Assembly: GCA_030248295.1 (NCBI GenBank)
Contig: JASANH010001028.1
Span: 372,001 to 436,000 of the forward strand
Direction: 5' to 3'
Origin: Mesodorylaimus sp. YZB2_4
Lineage: Eukaryota > Nematoda > Enoplea > Dorylaimida > Dorylaimidae
Length of the DNA stretch: 64,000 nt
The first letter of the stretch is position 1; each line of letters starts with the position of its first letter. The translations under genes were made by a program, and so were the position numbers. The notes below the pieces were generated by a model. That model was not told the origin of the DNA. It made no database searches and was given only the letters and a program-made list of their open reading frames with translations. Below are positions 13,001 to 24,330 of the stretch, piece by piece.

Positions 13001-16000
13001 CCCGGGACGAGTCAGTCCTGTCCAATACGGAGAGACGAATGCCGAACCGCTGCACCACCGCGGCCACTTCAAGTAACTTCTTCCCACACCCTTCCTCCCG
13101 CTAACTGTCCCCCCCCCCCCCCCACATCCCCTTTGCCTTCCCGCCCCACATACCTCTTCTAAATTTATGGAATCCAAATCGGGTGAGGCGTCGATCTCTT
13201 TCTCCAAAAACCCTCGATCATTAGATTCTTCCACCATTCGAATCATTTTCTCACCAAACTCGCGAGCCTTATTCGTTTTCACCAAATCGTTTCGAATTGT
13301 TTCAATCAATTCATTTTGACGTTCAAGAGATGAACGACAAACAAAATTTAACAACTCCCATTTTTTCAAATAAATACCAAATTCTAAATGAATTCTATGC
13401 AATAAATCGACCAATTCCGTCAAACTGCCCGATTTAGCGTAATCGACTATCAGAGGGAAGAAAACAGTCGGTCGCGGAGGTTGCTTGAAACGATCCATCA
13501 ACAGCTTGATAAGTTGGAATGCGCCCCCTACAATCACAATTTTATGCCATTCTCTTTTTTTTGTAAGTTTTTCATAACTTCCTATGAAACTTCCGATTTC
13601 AAGTTATGAAAGCTTTCAAAAACCAATATTCCTACTTTCGTAGTGATTCCTCAAGGCTCCATATAAGGCTCGTTCGTACGGCTTATTGTATAAATTCTGG
13701 TTTTTCAAATAATCGAAAAATTTCGTTAATTGTACAACTGGCTAAAATGCAATACACGATTAACATATGCAGACAAGGTCCATAGGCTGTACGGTAGCGA
13801 TCGTTCGTGTTAAGGATTTTTAAAGAGTGCATTTTCTCGCTTTTTTATTCGCTGTAGATGACCTACAACCCGCCCCGAGTTGCCAGCAAATATAGAGCCA
13901 AAAACTCAATCTCCTTTGATAATTTTTAGTGCAGTATTATTGCATTCAAAATCAGGCGAGCAAAATAGAAGAGAAGCAGTCACCAATCAGCAAAAACATC
14001 CCTTCCTTCCTCTCTGTCAGTTCAGTTATCCACCAAAGTTTCTCCAGCTTCCCCTTCTGGATAACTCCCTCCCTTTCCCATTCCACCCTTCTGAAACGCC
14101 TCCACAACATTCAGTCCCGATCATGATCGGGAGGGGCAATCCCAAGCGGGATCGTGTAACCAATCCTAGCAGGCGAAGAAGAGAGGTTGCCGACCGAAGT
14201 CAACGGGACAAAAACTCCGGTTGGAGCAGGCAAGTCTTGCGAATACACCAACGGCTGAAACATCAACCCGAGGGGTTGACGTCTCCCAGCCAGGGGAGAG
14301 TATCGATTACTCTCTCCCACTCGCCAAGGCCTACCAGGCGGGGATTACAATCGGGATCCCGAACGAACGCTCTTGTACGGGTGAGGGTAGTGATGCAGTG
14401 AAACCTCCCCAAGTTTGGTCGGCCAAACACCTGTCCCTCCCCGCCCCTGATCTTGCAGTCAGATGAAGAAGCCTACCCCTACGATGATGGATTTAGAAAA
14501 AAAACTACAGGGTTTATACAAGGAGTGAAAAACTGACCCGACATTTTTTAGGTTTACCAGACAAAATTTTAGTTTTTCCCTGATTATTTTTACTGTCCCA
14601 GCACTACTGAATCAACTCTAAGGTATGACGGGTGTGTAAGAGGTACTCGAAAATTGGAGCCCCGAAATACAACCTCTCAGCTTTTCCTAATTTTGGCTCC
14701 GAAACTCCTATTTCATCTGACTTTTCCAGGTTTACCCAGTTTTCCATCCTCGTTTGAACTGAATGATTGTGAATTGTGGTTAGCAGGTGCTACTAGACAC
14801 GGTCTTTTTTTAAAAACGGCTAAAAATAGTTTCCTCATAAAAATGGTGAAAAACTTTGCACACACCCCCTCCTCCTAGCGACCATCCATCATCTCAGGAG
14901 CAGGAGTAAGATACGCTTTTCCATAAAATCGCAAGGTTGGATCCTTGACTCCGTTTTATCGGACCCAGCCCGGAATGCTGGCCCAACACGGATTATTAGA
15001 GCTCGTTACTGCCTGTTGGATCCTACTTATGGGCAACCAGTCTCAATTAGGACCCACTCACCGCTCTTATAGACATCAGCGAATAGATCATATATCCATA
15101 AGCTGCTGCTTCCTTTTCTCGCTCTGTATTTTCCAACCCGACACGATCGTGGTGCGATGCACATGAAACAACAAAAGCATCGTCGAATTTTCCTAATAAT
15201 ACCAATCGTAAAGCTGTTTGATGAGCTTTGAACAAGGAGGCTGGTTTTCTCGGCAGAAGTTCCAACACCTGGAAACAACAATCTCAAATGATCGATGCGA
15301 ATAAAAGATCGAAAAGCAAGTGACTTACATCACACACTTTCGACGAATGCCCATTCGCGCTCAGAGTTAACGCCAACTCGAGACAATCCCGTTCATTTAT
15401 TCCAATATAATCGGAGTCCGAAGCCTCAGCATGAATCTATAATGAGAAATGATTTTGGCAGGAATATTGCCATGACTGGCTGGTCATAAGCAGCAAGTTA
15501 CAAAAAATAGTCCCCCACTTGAAAGGAGCCTCGTAAAAGGGCTAGATGATCGTAAATTAGAAAAGGCACATCAGACAGCGGAAAGACCCCAAAACACACT
15601 CCAGGCAGGCCTCCTTGCCCTACTCAAGGAAGCAGAAGCATTGAACGCGACAGATTTCTGCCTCGCTTGCAGGTGCTTGTCGAGCCGCTAACTACACTAC
15701 TTTCTCCAGCAACCAAACACACCTCTACACACACTCGACACACAGAAAAGGTGGTGATTCGAAATTTTAAACCACAAAATGCTACCTCTCAGTTTCCCCA
15801 GATTTTGGGTCAACCCTTCTCATTTCCCCAGCTACTTTTAAAATTCCCTGACTTTTCCAACCTTGTATGAACCATGCCCTCTCACTGCCTGATCCTGATC
15901 TGCAGGACATTTTAGGGGATACGAGCCCACCTAAAATTCTTTTCATTAATCGGAGATTTATCAGGTGGCCCTATCAGAAGTCGTTTTCAGACAATGCCAC

Positions 16001-17661
16001 AGCTGAGGGCCGCTTCCACGAGTTCAGTGATTTCTCCGTTGACACTTGTTCAAACCACACTGTTCACCTTCCTAATCCCATCAATATCACCTCGCTCGGC
16101 TAGCGGCAATGCCATATTGAAATACGTAGATGGACCGATTTTTATATCGGCCGCATTCATTGCATTCAAAACATCCTTCATGTTTTCTGAGTCTCTGAAA
16201 AGGAAAGAAATCGTTTGTAAGATCTTCCAGAAGCTTAAAGCTTTATTTTACCCATTTTTTGAATAACAATAGACAAGAGCATTGAAAATATTTTCATTTA
16301 TCCCATATTCCTTGCTTTTCATTTCTTCCAGAACTGTCCTAAAAACCAAAGCAATTACACTGACATTACTACAATATTCGTTGATCAGGCTTCTCGGGTT
16401 CATCTGGTCGCAGACTGGACTGCAGCACGAATAAGAGCATGCATGTACATTGCCCTCATTATATCCAATGAGGGAAGACCACTCTGAGTAAACCGTCCTA
16501 CGACGCCAGTCAAATCCCAGGACCTCCAATGTCCGCAACCAGAATTCGCCAGACCCATCGAATCGAACCCAAAACCCGTCGTAAAACTTACGTAGCTCCG
16601 CTGGCGTTGCCGTCCATACAATATCGCATCAGGATGTATTGATAAGTGGTGGCATCGGGTTGCACGTTCTCCGATCGCTCCAAATCAGATAAAAACTCCA
16701 CAACCGGAAATCGATATTTATTCTCCCACCAAACTAATAGTAAAGTATTGTAATGATGGATCGTGTATGTGACGCCTGAAAAAGGGTAAGGAAAACTTGA
16801 AAGAAAACTATACAGTGGAAGGGCTGGATTTACCCAAAGATGGTAACAAAGACCACGTCTGATGCAATATATTCAATCGAGTTTCAGTTTTCTCTCCGAA
16901 CATCGCATCGCCGCAACAACGAAGCAGAAATAGTGATTGCTCATTACTCAACGACGAGTCTGAAAAAAACCAAATCTTAAACGTGGAATTTTGAAGGTTA
17001 AAAATCTTTACTGGATTCTTTTAAATTTGTAAGCAATGTTTTATACACGTCCGAATCGATTCGTCCACGCATTGAAAAGTCGACTTCCAGCTCCTCGAAC
17101 ATGGATGAAATAGTTTCACGCCCATGACCATGCTCTTTTTCGGAAGTTTCACTCGTACTTTGCTCGATTCTTTGCGATGCGGCGGAGGCGAAAAATCGAG
17201 GATGTACGCGGCTGGAAAGAAAAAGCCTCAATATAAAACTCAAACATACTAAAACTTCAAAGAAATTTTCTGTGTCTGACGTGAGTGTAAGGATTGGACG
17301 TGCAGATTTTTGCTGCAGGATCTGTTTGACCCGCAGAGAGACCACTGAGTTGATTTTTACAAGGCCTACTCTAAAAGCAGTTACGATAAGTCAACTGACC
17401 TTTTAGATCAAAAATGCACATGAACTACCAATTTCTATTTCCACCAACATGCTTTCTTAATTTGCTTATTTTCTAATATTTTGTCAGCAAACGGGCAAAT
17501 ATATTCAATTAGAGGACTTACATTTGGTTAGTTTCATTCGGAACTTGTGACGACATCAAATTTGACGACAACGAACGAAAACTTTTTGCCGAAATGGAGG
17601 AAGTAGACGGATAAGACTTGCACAGAAGACGCAAACGACGCAAATGACAAGATCGAAACAT
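7050..17661 (-). CDS. LRPPRC-like mitochondrial PPR protein (C. elegans MMA-1 type), 19-20 exons
   Basis: Family role: LRPPRC stabilises and helps polyadenylate mitochondrial mRNAs, working with SLIRP. Exons on the minus strand: 17661-17522, 17211-17012, 16959-16834, 16775-16592, 16338-16252, 16194-16068, 15436-15329, 15268-15062, 13741-13636, 13527-13154, 12577-12470, 12417-12193, 10570-10463, 10398-10168, 9855-9748, 9137-8892, 8835-8573, 8257-7946, 7425-7050. All phases join, giving about 1211 residues, or 1194 if the 51-nt segment 7300-7250 is an intron (vertebrate LRPPRC is about 1390). The N-terminus is an Arg/Ser-rich presequence (MFRSCHLRRLRLLCK) without acidic residues, ending near RFFASAAS. 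PPR-like units resemble LRPPRC (VTYTIHHYNTLL, NIFNALVYCYSKNG, GPSTYFNMALPLAERGDID). Exons 11-16 are a three-fold tandem exon-pair repeat. Several introns host MITEs and SINEs. Confidence 0.88.
9355..9719. mobile_element. hAT-like MITE, copy 1 (intronic)
   Basis: 365 bp with imperfect terminal inverted repeats: left CCAGCATCCACTAATCC, right end reverse-complements to CCAGTATCGACCAATCC. The interior is shared with copies at 38416-38780 and 54397-54764 (for example GTGTCCTTTGAAGTGGTCTG and GAGTGACAGCGAG). It lies within an intron of the LRPPRC-like gene, ending 27 bases from the donor of the exon at 9855-9748. Confidence 0.7.
10679..10845 (+). repeat. tRNA-derived SINE, family A, copy 1
   Basis: The head carries an RNA polymerase III A-box-like TGGCCTAGCGGG and B-box-like GGCTCGACTCCC. 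It is followed by a shared tail (CAAAATGATTATCCAATATG, then a GACATGACAT-type end). The same head and tail recur inverted at 18720-18895 and 31180-31352. It sits in an intron of the LRPPRC-like gene. Confidence 0.65.
12700..13068 (-). repeat. tRNA-derived SINE-like element, family B, copy 1
   Basis: On the minus strand the head reads GTGGCCGCGGTGGTGCAGCGG (trimmed: GTGGTGCAGCGG is A-box-like), with B box GGTTCGATCCCC about 50 bases on. A tail motif AAGTCGGTGTCCAGTCC also occurs, slightly changed, on the minus strand near 39680. A phrase like TCCCTCTGCGTGTCTCCAC links it to 39620 and 54790. The element is intronic in the LRPPRC-like gene, just downstream of the exon at 13527-13154 in gene order, and a poly-C run lies at 13109-13124. 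Confidence 0.45.
13796..14371. mobile_element. MULE-like MITE, copy 1, with an internal insertion
   Basis: Starts AGCGATCGTTCG and ends CCCGAACGAACGCT, inverted copies of each other. The interior is homologous to the element at 50340-50723 (shared GACCTACAACCC, TTGCATTCAAAATCAGGC, TTTCTCCAGCTTCCCCTT). It is about 190 bp longer than that copy because of extra sequence at about 14154-14350 that begins TGTAACC and ends GGATTACA, suggesting a nested insertion. Flanks GCTGTACGGT / CTTGTACGGG look like a decayed 10-bp target duplication (7 of 10). Its left edge is 54 bases from the acceptor of LRPPRC exon 13741-13636. Confidence 0.65.
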
Positions 17662-19573
17662 ATTTTGATGACGTTGTCAACTTATCAAAAACTTGTTTCA
17701 CCTAAGAAACAATTATCTATAAGATTCAAAGAAAGGGAACAACTTTTTTATTGGTTTGGTTTTACATACTGTAGCAGGGAGCTGCGCACTTGATGCTCAG
17801 GTACATTTAGCCTTTACACCAGGCTACAAAATTACTGGCTTAACTGTCCAGGTGGGGTGGGGGAAAGCATGCAATGGTATTTGCGAAAGGATCCATCAGG
17901 GCGATAGGGTTCACTGTGACCTTGGAGGATGCCACCCAGCTGACTGGGAAACCTCACAGGAAAACGCTTCTGGAATACGGCCTCAGAACACTGCGTCAAA
18001 TAGAGCTGTCATTAGGCCGTTCGCCTAAAGCGAGATTCCATCGAGCCAGTTATTATTGTCGAACCAGACCGGGCGGTTTTTTCCGGAACCAGAACAGAAA
18101 AAAGAAGTATTTTCTTGCGGGTAGTCAGGCTTGGTCAGATGCGCTGTAGTAAAGTTTGTTCGATCGCAGCGAAATAAGAGGCACCCGCAATAATTAGGAG
18201 ACATACCTACTCGAAGGAAAATTTAGCAAGAAAACTTGATCTTTCGATTCACCAGACAGAAAAATGCTCGAACAAGCTGGGTGACCTGGGTGAGACCAAT
18301 GCACCATTAGAGGCACTAATTTACAGTACATTGAGAATACATGGGCCGTTCCTGGAGGTACTGCAGTACCAGGCCAACCCGTGGCGATGGCGGAGCAAGC
18401 CCCAACGACTCGCCAACGTTCCAAAAATCAGGTTAATCTCAAAGTGACCACGCAGGTCACATATCAGAGATTAAGCTGATAAGAACAGATACTACACTTT
18501 GATCGTAGCCTAAAGGCCGAGAAGCCAAACCACCCGCTTTCTAACCTGGCGACTAGCCGACTCGGTGAAATATCAACGTGACTGGTTTTCGTCGCCACTG
18601 TCGCGTCAAACGATAATGCGCGTCCCCTGTCGGGCAATGTGGCAAACAGCGGCAGCGTGCCTGCTCGTCGGGCAGTGCATTCAACTGTACGCACTTCATG
18701 GATGAGCTCATCGTCAGCTTGGAATGCCATGTCATGTCTTATCATGTCACACTTCATCCGTAGCTAAGCACTATACTCAAGGGCTAAGGAACACATATTT
18801 CACAATCATTTTGCACCGAGGCGGGAGTCGAACCCTCCGCTCTAAGCGAGCACCCAGCGTGAGAGGCAGACGCTCTAGGCCACGAACCCGGTAATTGCCT
18901 TCTTAGGCTGGTTTTGGAGGTTTTTCACGTTTTCATTCTAATTTTTCTTTTAAAAAGCTTTCTACTTTTACCCCGTGTCTCGCTCCTATAGTGCATGCAC
19001 CGTATTTGCTTGGGCGGTGACGAAAATATGACTGTGGCTTGGGTAGCAATAAATCGTGAATTTGAACGTGGAAAATTTCAGGAAAGAATTGAAGGTTTTG
19101 TCTCCTGTTGTTGTGTCTGTTAGAAAAACTATTGTTCATATCTTGAAGTATAAATTTTATTCCCCTGCATTTTCAACACACTCGTGAGCAAATTATGCTC
19201 GCACATGCACATACTCTACACAGGTACCTCGTCTGCCAAACACACAGTAGATACAGGAGATTGCCAAATGCTGAGTTCGCGCCATGCCAGCAAACAGAAA
19301 TACTGAACCGCCAAACCACGATGCAGCACTGTCGATAATTTCTCTGGCCGATGCGCATTTTGAATGAATCTAGTGCTCTCACCGCCAGAGAAATTGGCTG
19401 GGAAATTGAAAAGTTGACTTTGGCTGGCGGCTCCAATAAACTCACACATTTTATAAAATTGAGTATCAAGTCAAGCAACTAAATTTTAAAAAAGTGACAG
19501 AATTAAAAATGTAAATACTGTAAATGTAAATACTGTACAGCACAGATCAAAGGCTTGTTCCTCCCTAACTTAG
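17662..19573. other. Intergenic stretch between two minus-strand genes
   Basis: Holds the presumed promoter of the LRPPRC-like gene near 17662-17800, a family A SINE at 18720-18895, and no convincing coding exon. The frames at 18464-18757 and 19173-19478 have no recognisable domain. Confidence 0.5.
18720..18895 (-). repeat. tRNA-derived SINE, family A, copy 2
   Basis: On the minus strand the head reads CGTGGCCTAGAGCGTCTGCC (A box) followed by GGGTTCGACTCCCGCC (B box). The tail runs through CAAAATGATTGTGAAATATG to a TGACATGATAAGACATGACA-like end. It matches the copies at 10679-10845 and 31180-31352. Confidence 0.65.
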
Positions 19574-21461
19574 CTAGCAGTTCTCCAGCTCCGCTATTTC
19601 ACGTTGAATATTGAATCGGGCCTTTTCTTCGAATCGATGCCGAAAGCTTTCAGTGGCGTAGATGTTTGGAATTTGGAGGAAAAGTCGCAAAACCTATCGA
19701 GTGGTACATTTATGGAAGAGGCTACTTTCACAATAAGATAGGAAACCCAAATTTAGGACGCTCAAGTCACACTGATTTAGGATAGGACTTGGGGTGTACT
19801 TATATTTAGGGCATCTCCTAGGCGATTGTGAAACCAGCCCCAGGTCAATGCTCGTAGTCCACAGTAATCAGTGAGAGGCGGACCAGAAATGGCAGTGGTT
19901 TCGCTTACCCTGCACCTCTCCTGCTTGTAAGCGAGGTCATCCAAGTGATTATATTCCTGCCGAATAAGTTTCCGATATTCATCATATTCTAAAATCAAGA
20001 TTAAAATGAAGTGAAAAGTCAAAAAGTGCCAGTGGCACAAAACCAGGGGCATACCATCGGGATCAGCACCCAAAACGGCCATAGCGAAATCGAGGAAGTA
20101 GTGTATGTCATCCACGCCGCAATTGTCTGGGTGTGTATGAGCGTCGGTGCAGTGCGTTGCAGTCTTCTCGATTAAATCAGCGATATAGCCAGCCTGTGAG
20201 CGAACCATAATTATATACTCTTGCTATTAATACTTTTTCAGACTCTCTTTCCATGCATATGCATATTATGCTCCCGCATGTAACACATACTGCATATGCA
20301 ACAGAAAAATTTACGCAGGATAGTACGCACTACTAGCTGTATACTGCCTGCACTAGCTGTAATATGTATATCTTTCAGTATATGTGTACATTTGCAGCGC
20401 ATTATGTATACGCTCAAGTAAATGTACTGCAGATTCATATGTACATCTTTATGTACACGTGTATACATGTAAAAAGAAACACATGTGCGGATGTGCTATA
20501 CATGTGTACAGCTATATGTACGGATGTACTATACATATGTACATGTACATGTACAGATGTACTACATATATATGTACATGTACTACATATATGTACATGT
20601 GCGTGTACGGATGTGCTATACATGTGTATGGTACATGTACATGTACGGATATACTACAGAACATCATGTACATTTCCATGTACGGATGTAAATCTGAACC
20701 TATACCGGCACATGAAGGGATGTATACATGTACATGGTACCATACCTACCTACATGTAAACGGGTAAATATGCATCGGATGTACATGCACATGGGCACAT
20801 ACCCATACTATGTGTAACGTGAGCAATGAACAGTACATCCGTACGTTGTGGCCATCGATAATGGGAAAGTAAATTTAAGACCGACAGGTCACAGTCGACT
20901 CACTTGATCCAACGTTGTTTCTTTACTGAATTGTTTAAATGAGGCCGCACTTCGCGCTTCGCTATCTTTGGACTTTGGATCGTAGACGATACTAAAAACA
21001 AGGACTTTTGGAACTATTTTTGCATTTGTGTAAGTAATACACTGGACAATCTACCATTGCACGAACTATCAAATCTCTGTCAACGTCTGTACCCCCTGGC
21101 GCGTCATAGTGCCTGGTTATACAGGACATGAGTAACATCGATTTCAGATCTTGTGATGTGAAACATAAAACTGTGTCCCCCCATTACTTTGTCACGCTTC
21201 CAATCAGATCATTCAGCCAGTAGAATAAGCTTACTTATGAAAAAATAAAGCGTAGGCGCAGGCGTAACGATTGCTCAGCTTATCCTTGTACTCATCGTAC
21301 AAATGTAACATGCGGTACAAATATTGCAAATTGTGGTAATGACGATGAGATTCCGTGTAAGCTGCCCGAATACGATCCCACCATTTCGTACGCACCTCCT
21401 CCACAACCCAGCTCGTCAGATCGTGCCATCGCTCTTGAATATCGTTTTCATAAACGTCCAT
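19574..21461 (-). CDS. HD-superfamily phosphohydrolase homologue, probable pseudoenzyme
   Basis: Five exons: 21461-21235, 20991-20904, 20193-20055, 19988-19909, 19693-19574. Phases join to 217 residues. It resembles the COG4339-type predicted metal-dependent HD hydrolases: WWDRIRAAYTESHRHYHNL near residues 27-45, FFH-x-IVYDP at 73-80, FLDF-x-MAVLGADP around 138-150, IRQEYNHL, and a C-terminal tail ending in EEKARFNIQREIAELENC. In the family the first position is His-Asp and the second is Asp-x-Asp. Here the codons give His75-Asn76 (split across the first intron as AA|T) and Asp140-Phe-Ala142. Loss of both aspartates should disable metal binding. The natural substrate of the family is unknown. 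The 217-residue length is typical. A palindromic MITE sits about 140 bases upstream of the ATG. Confidence 0.85.
20364..20830. repeat. TGTACATG-type degenerate tandem repeat
   Basis: A run dominated by TGTACATG, ACATATGTAC and related self-complementary strings, with a loose higher-order unit containing GTACGGATGT(A/G)CTATACATG repeated several times. It lies in an intron of the HD gene (between 20904 and 20193). All six frames are open in parts because of the composition, so these apparent proteins (M/Y/V/H/C-rich) are not genes. Confidence 0.75.
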
Positions 21462-21599
21462 TGCTAGCGGCCTTATTTCATATGAGCTAGGGTTAACAGG
21501 TGAAAGTAGTAGGGTACACTGCAGTGGACTTCGTAAGGACTGTACAATAGAGCAGTAAGGCATATTAAAGCAGTATTAGGTAAGCGCAAAATCTCATTA

Positions 21600-21826
21600 C
21601 CCGATCGATCGATTTATCTCTTGACCTGGCTTATCGATACACTAAACTCTGAAATTTAAGACCCGGAATAGCTATCGATCTGTGAAGCAAACTTTCTGCT
21701 GCCAAACTCGAAAATGATCGATATTGAAGCCTACTGACAGATCGGAAACAATCATCATAGGGACCTCGGATTTCGAATTGTGGCCTGATCGAGTCGCTAG
21801 GTCAAGAGATAAATCGATCGATCGGG
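21600..21826. mobile_element. Palindromic MITE with long perfect TIRs (Tc1/mariner-like)
   Basis: A perfect 31-base inverted repeat spans 21597-21627 and 21799-21829 (outer part CCCGATCGATCGATTT, inner part CTCTTGACCT). The unit is bounded by TA on each side, as expected for Tc1/mariner-type insertions. The 171-bp centre carries no gene. It lies about 140 bp upstream of the HD-homologue start codon. Confidence 0.75.
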
Positions 21827-23779
21827 TAAATTGTAAGACATTATCTGCTCGCCAAGTATAATACCTACGGCGGATCACACTACGCACTCAAGCTCGATGC
21901 AATAAAACAAAAAGCAGCAGGGAGCTCAGAATCTAGCATAAATGGAGCTTCTTATCAGAATAGCAACTCGAGAGGATAAACCAATCCAAGTCGGCAGTCA
22001 GCGGCTCATAGTTTTATGTACTCGCATACACCCGCAGTAAAATCCATTTTTTCCTCAGTCCCCTGCTCGTAAATTTTTCCCATCCATATAGAGCAAACGT
22101 AGCTATGTACACTGACCGCCCGTCCCGCTGATGTTGGATTTTATTCGCCCAACTTCTCGGCATGATGCATAAACATCGAAGCCAAGATAGCTAAAACTCA
22201 ATCAAGACCTTGGACCGAGTAACCCAAAAAGATCAATAATATTCGACCGCTTGGTGGCCAGGCACTTCCTACAAGTGCTATTGGTGCTATTAAAACTGCC
22301 AATGCGCAACAAATACCAAGTGCCCCCGTGCACTTGGGCAAAAGGCGAATAAAAACCATCTTCTGGTCAATTTCATAAAAAGTACATTTTTGACCTACAA
22401 CACACACATTGGGAAAAACTGCTGACCCCAATTCAAAACTTTATCTCCGACGCGACCAGCATCGTTCATTAAAAAGATGCCAAGGCACAAGTTTTTTCGC
22501 GCAACTTTTTTAAATTTAAGCTAAATGGTGATAAGAAGCGCGTGGAGCTAAACGGTGACGGGTCACGAAGGCGGAAAAACAGCTCACTCGTCAATGCTCA
22601 TGCAAATTGGACCCCCCACCAGTAAATGACGACACGTTCCGCCCACCAGTCAGCTGTCCCGCATGTGCTCATAACCATTTCGTATTGGCCCAAGATGTCT
22701 TTATAAGACAGGGCTAACAGAACATATGTGGTTTCCCAGTGCCTGACGGGAGATGACGGCTTGACACCACTGCACTGATGTCATGTCAGAAATGACAGAA
22801 AAAACATTGCTTTGCTCAAACCAGTTTTCTGATCGTGTACGACTACTGCGCTAGAAGACTGTATTTATGATCACAGGTCAAATCGAAAAGTTCTGTCGGG
22901 CAGATGGAAATGAGGAGAAGGTCCTTGCGCCTAACCTAAGCAATAATAGAAACACGTCCTTCTGATCTTACAATTTTACTCGTATCGCTTGTACCTTGTG
23001 GGCAATAGTATGGAAACAGTAGTGGTATCAACCCTTGCTTTAAAAATGCATGGCGGGAGATTTATTTTTTCAACCACTTTTGCGAGTTCTTCACAAGAAA
23101 AGAGAAGAAAAAACAAACCTAAAAGGTTGAGCGAAATTTCAAAAATGGATGGCCCTTTGGACTTTAGCTTAGAGAAGCTTCTCTTTCAAGAAGTTCGTAG
23201 CCTTAGTACCTTTCTTTCACATGGCGAAATTTCTTTTTCACACTGCTCTATGTCCTGCAAGAGCCCATGCAAAAATAACAGATTTACCCATGCACTCTTG
23301 AAATATTGTCATCTATGTGAAGGCGGGTCCAAGAAATTTTAAATTTCACGAATTTTGAGCATCGGCATGTCATCACATTTTTAGCAAAAGAAGTCTACCA
23401 AAATTAACGTCCGAATGTTCCACGTGCCTCAAATTTTACAAAGATTTCTCCCTGTGGACGCACTGGACTTTACTTGTTTCGGGCCTTCACACAGTATACC
23501 CGTTTATTTACTGCATTTACGCATTTAACTCGTTTATAAAATTTGTTTTCGCGCGTTCTTCTGTGATTTTGTGTTGTGTGTGTTTGTTTTCCTGATGGAG
23601 CTTGATTTGGGATACTGTACATCTCGTTGACACTTCTTGCATATTTTTCCGTCGACCTGCAATTTGTGTGATCCACACTTTGATTGCCATCAGGGACAAA
23701 GCGCAGTATTAAAAAACTTGGTGGAATTGACGGTCCTGTCCTGTGACTAGCGTTCATACAGTTATGAAAAAAATTATTA

Positions 23780-24330
23780 GGTTTAGTTTCAGTTAACTGG
23801 ATCTCAAAAGATTCACTTAACTGAATTTAACGGAATGACTCAGTTTTTCTGGCAAAAATTTGCGTATCTAAAAAATGAACGCTTGGAGAGCAAAAATCTC
23901 TATTTTTCTTCATTCAGATGCCACACTTTCACATCTAGACTTGAAGAGCTTACAAGGGAGTCTTGCTGAAGTCAAACACAAGTAATGATCTGTTTTGGTG
24001 CGAAAGAAAGCTCTACGCAAGGCATTGGGTCCGCCTAGCCGCCAACTGGTCAGCAGTGGTCAGCACCCAAAGTCCTGCGAATTTTTTTGAAACTTTCCTG
24101 CTTTGTCGGGTCTTCTGTGGAAAAAACCCAAACCTGAGTGTTGGAACACCCGTACCCAAACCCGTAACCGAGTTTAGACAAACCCCGCAAGTTTTTTCCA
24201 GTTCTCTGTCTTCTTGTCACACAGGAAATCAAAAACTTGCAGGACTTTAGTCGCTGACCAGCTGGCCAGACGGGTCCAATATTCTGCAAATAGCTTTCTT
24301 CTAAGTGGGAAAAAATGACAGTCATCGGTT
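23780..24330. repeat. Dispersed repeat, TTAACTGGATCTC / AACTGGTCAGC family, copy A
   Basis: Shares TTAACTGGATCTC with 32455-32533 and 59660-59741. It also shares a 300-bp module (AAGCTCTACGCAAGG.., CAACTGGTCAGC.., ending CTGCAAATAGCTTTCTT) with 32025-32330, 40395-40470 and 59330-59500. Probably parts of one non-autonomous DNA transposon family. Confidence 0.5.

Noticed and set aside
20364..20767. Several overlapping frames of 60-130 codons around 20.4-20.8 kb
   Set aside because: All are translations of a TGTACATG-type array (M/Y/V/H/C-only sequence), inside an intron of the HD gene.
22198..22431. 77-codon hydrophobic frame as a membrane protein gene
   Set aside because: No start context, splice partner or recognised family; composition alone is not enough.
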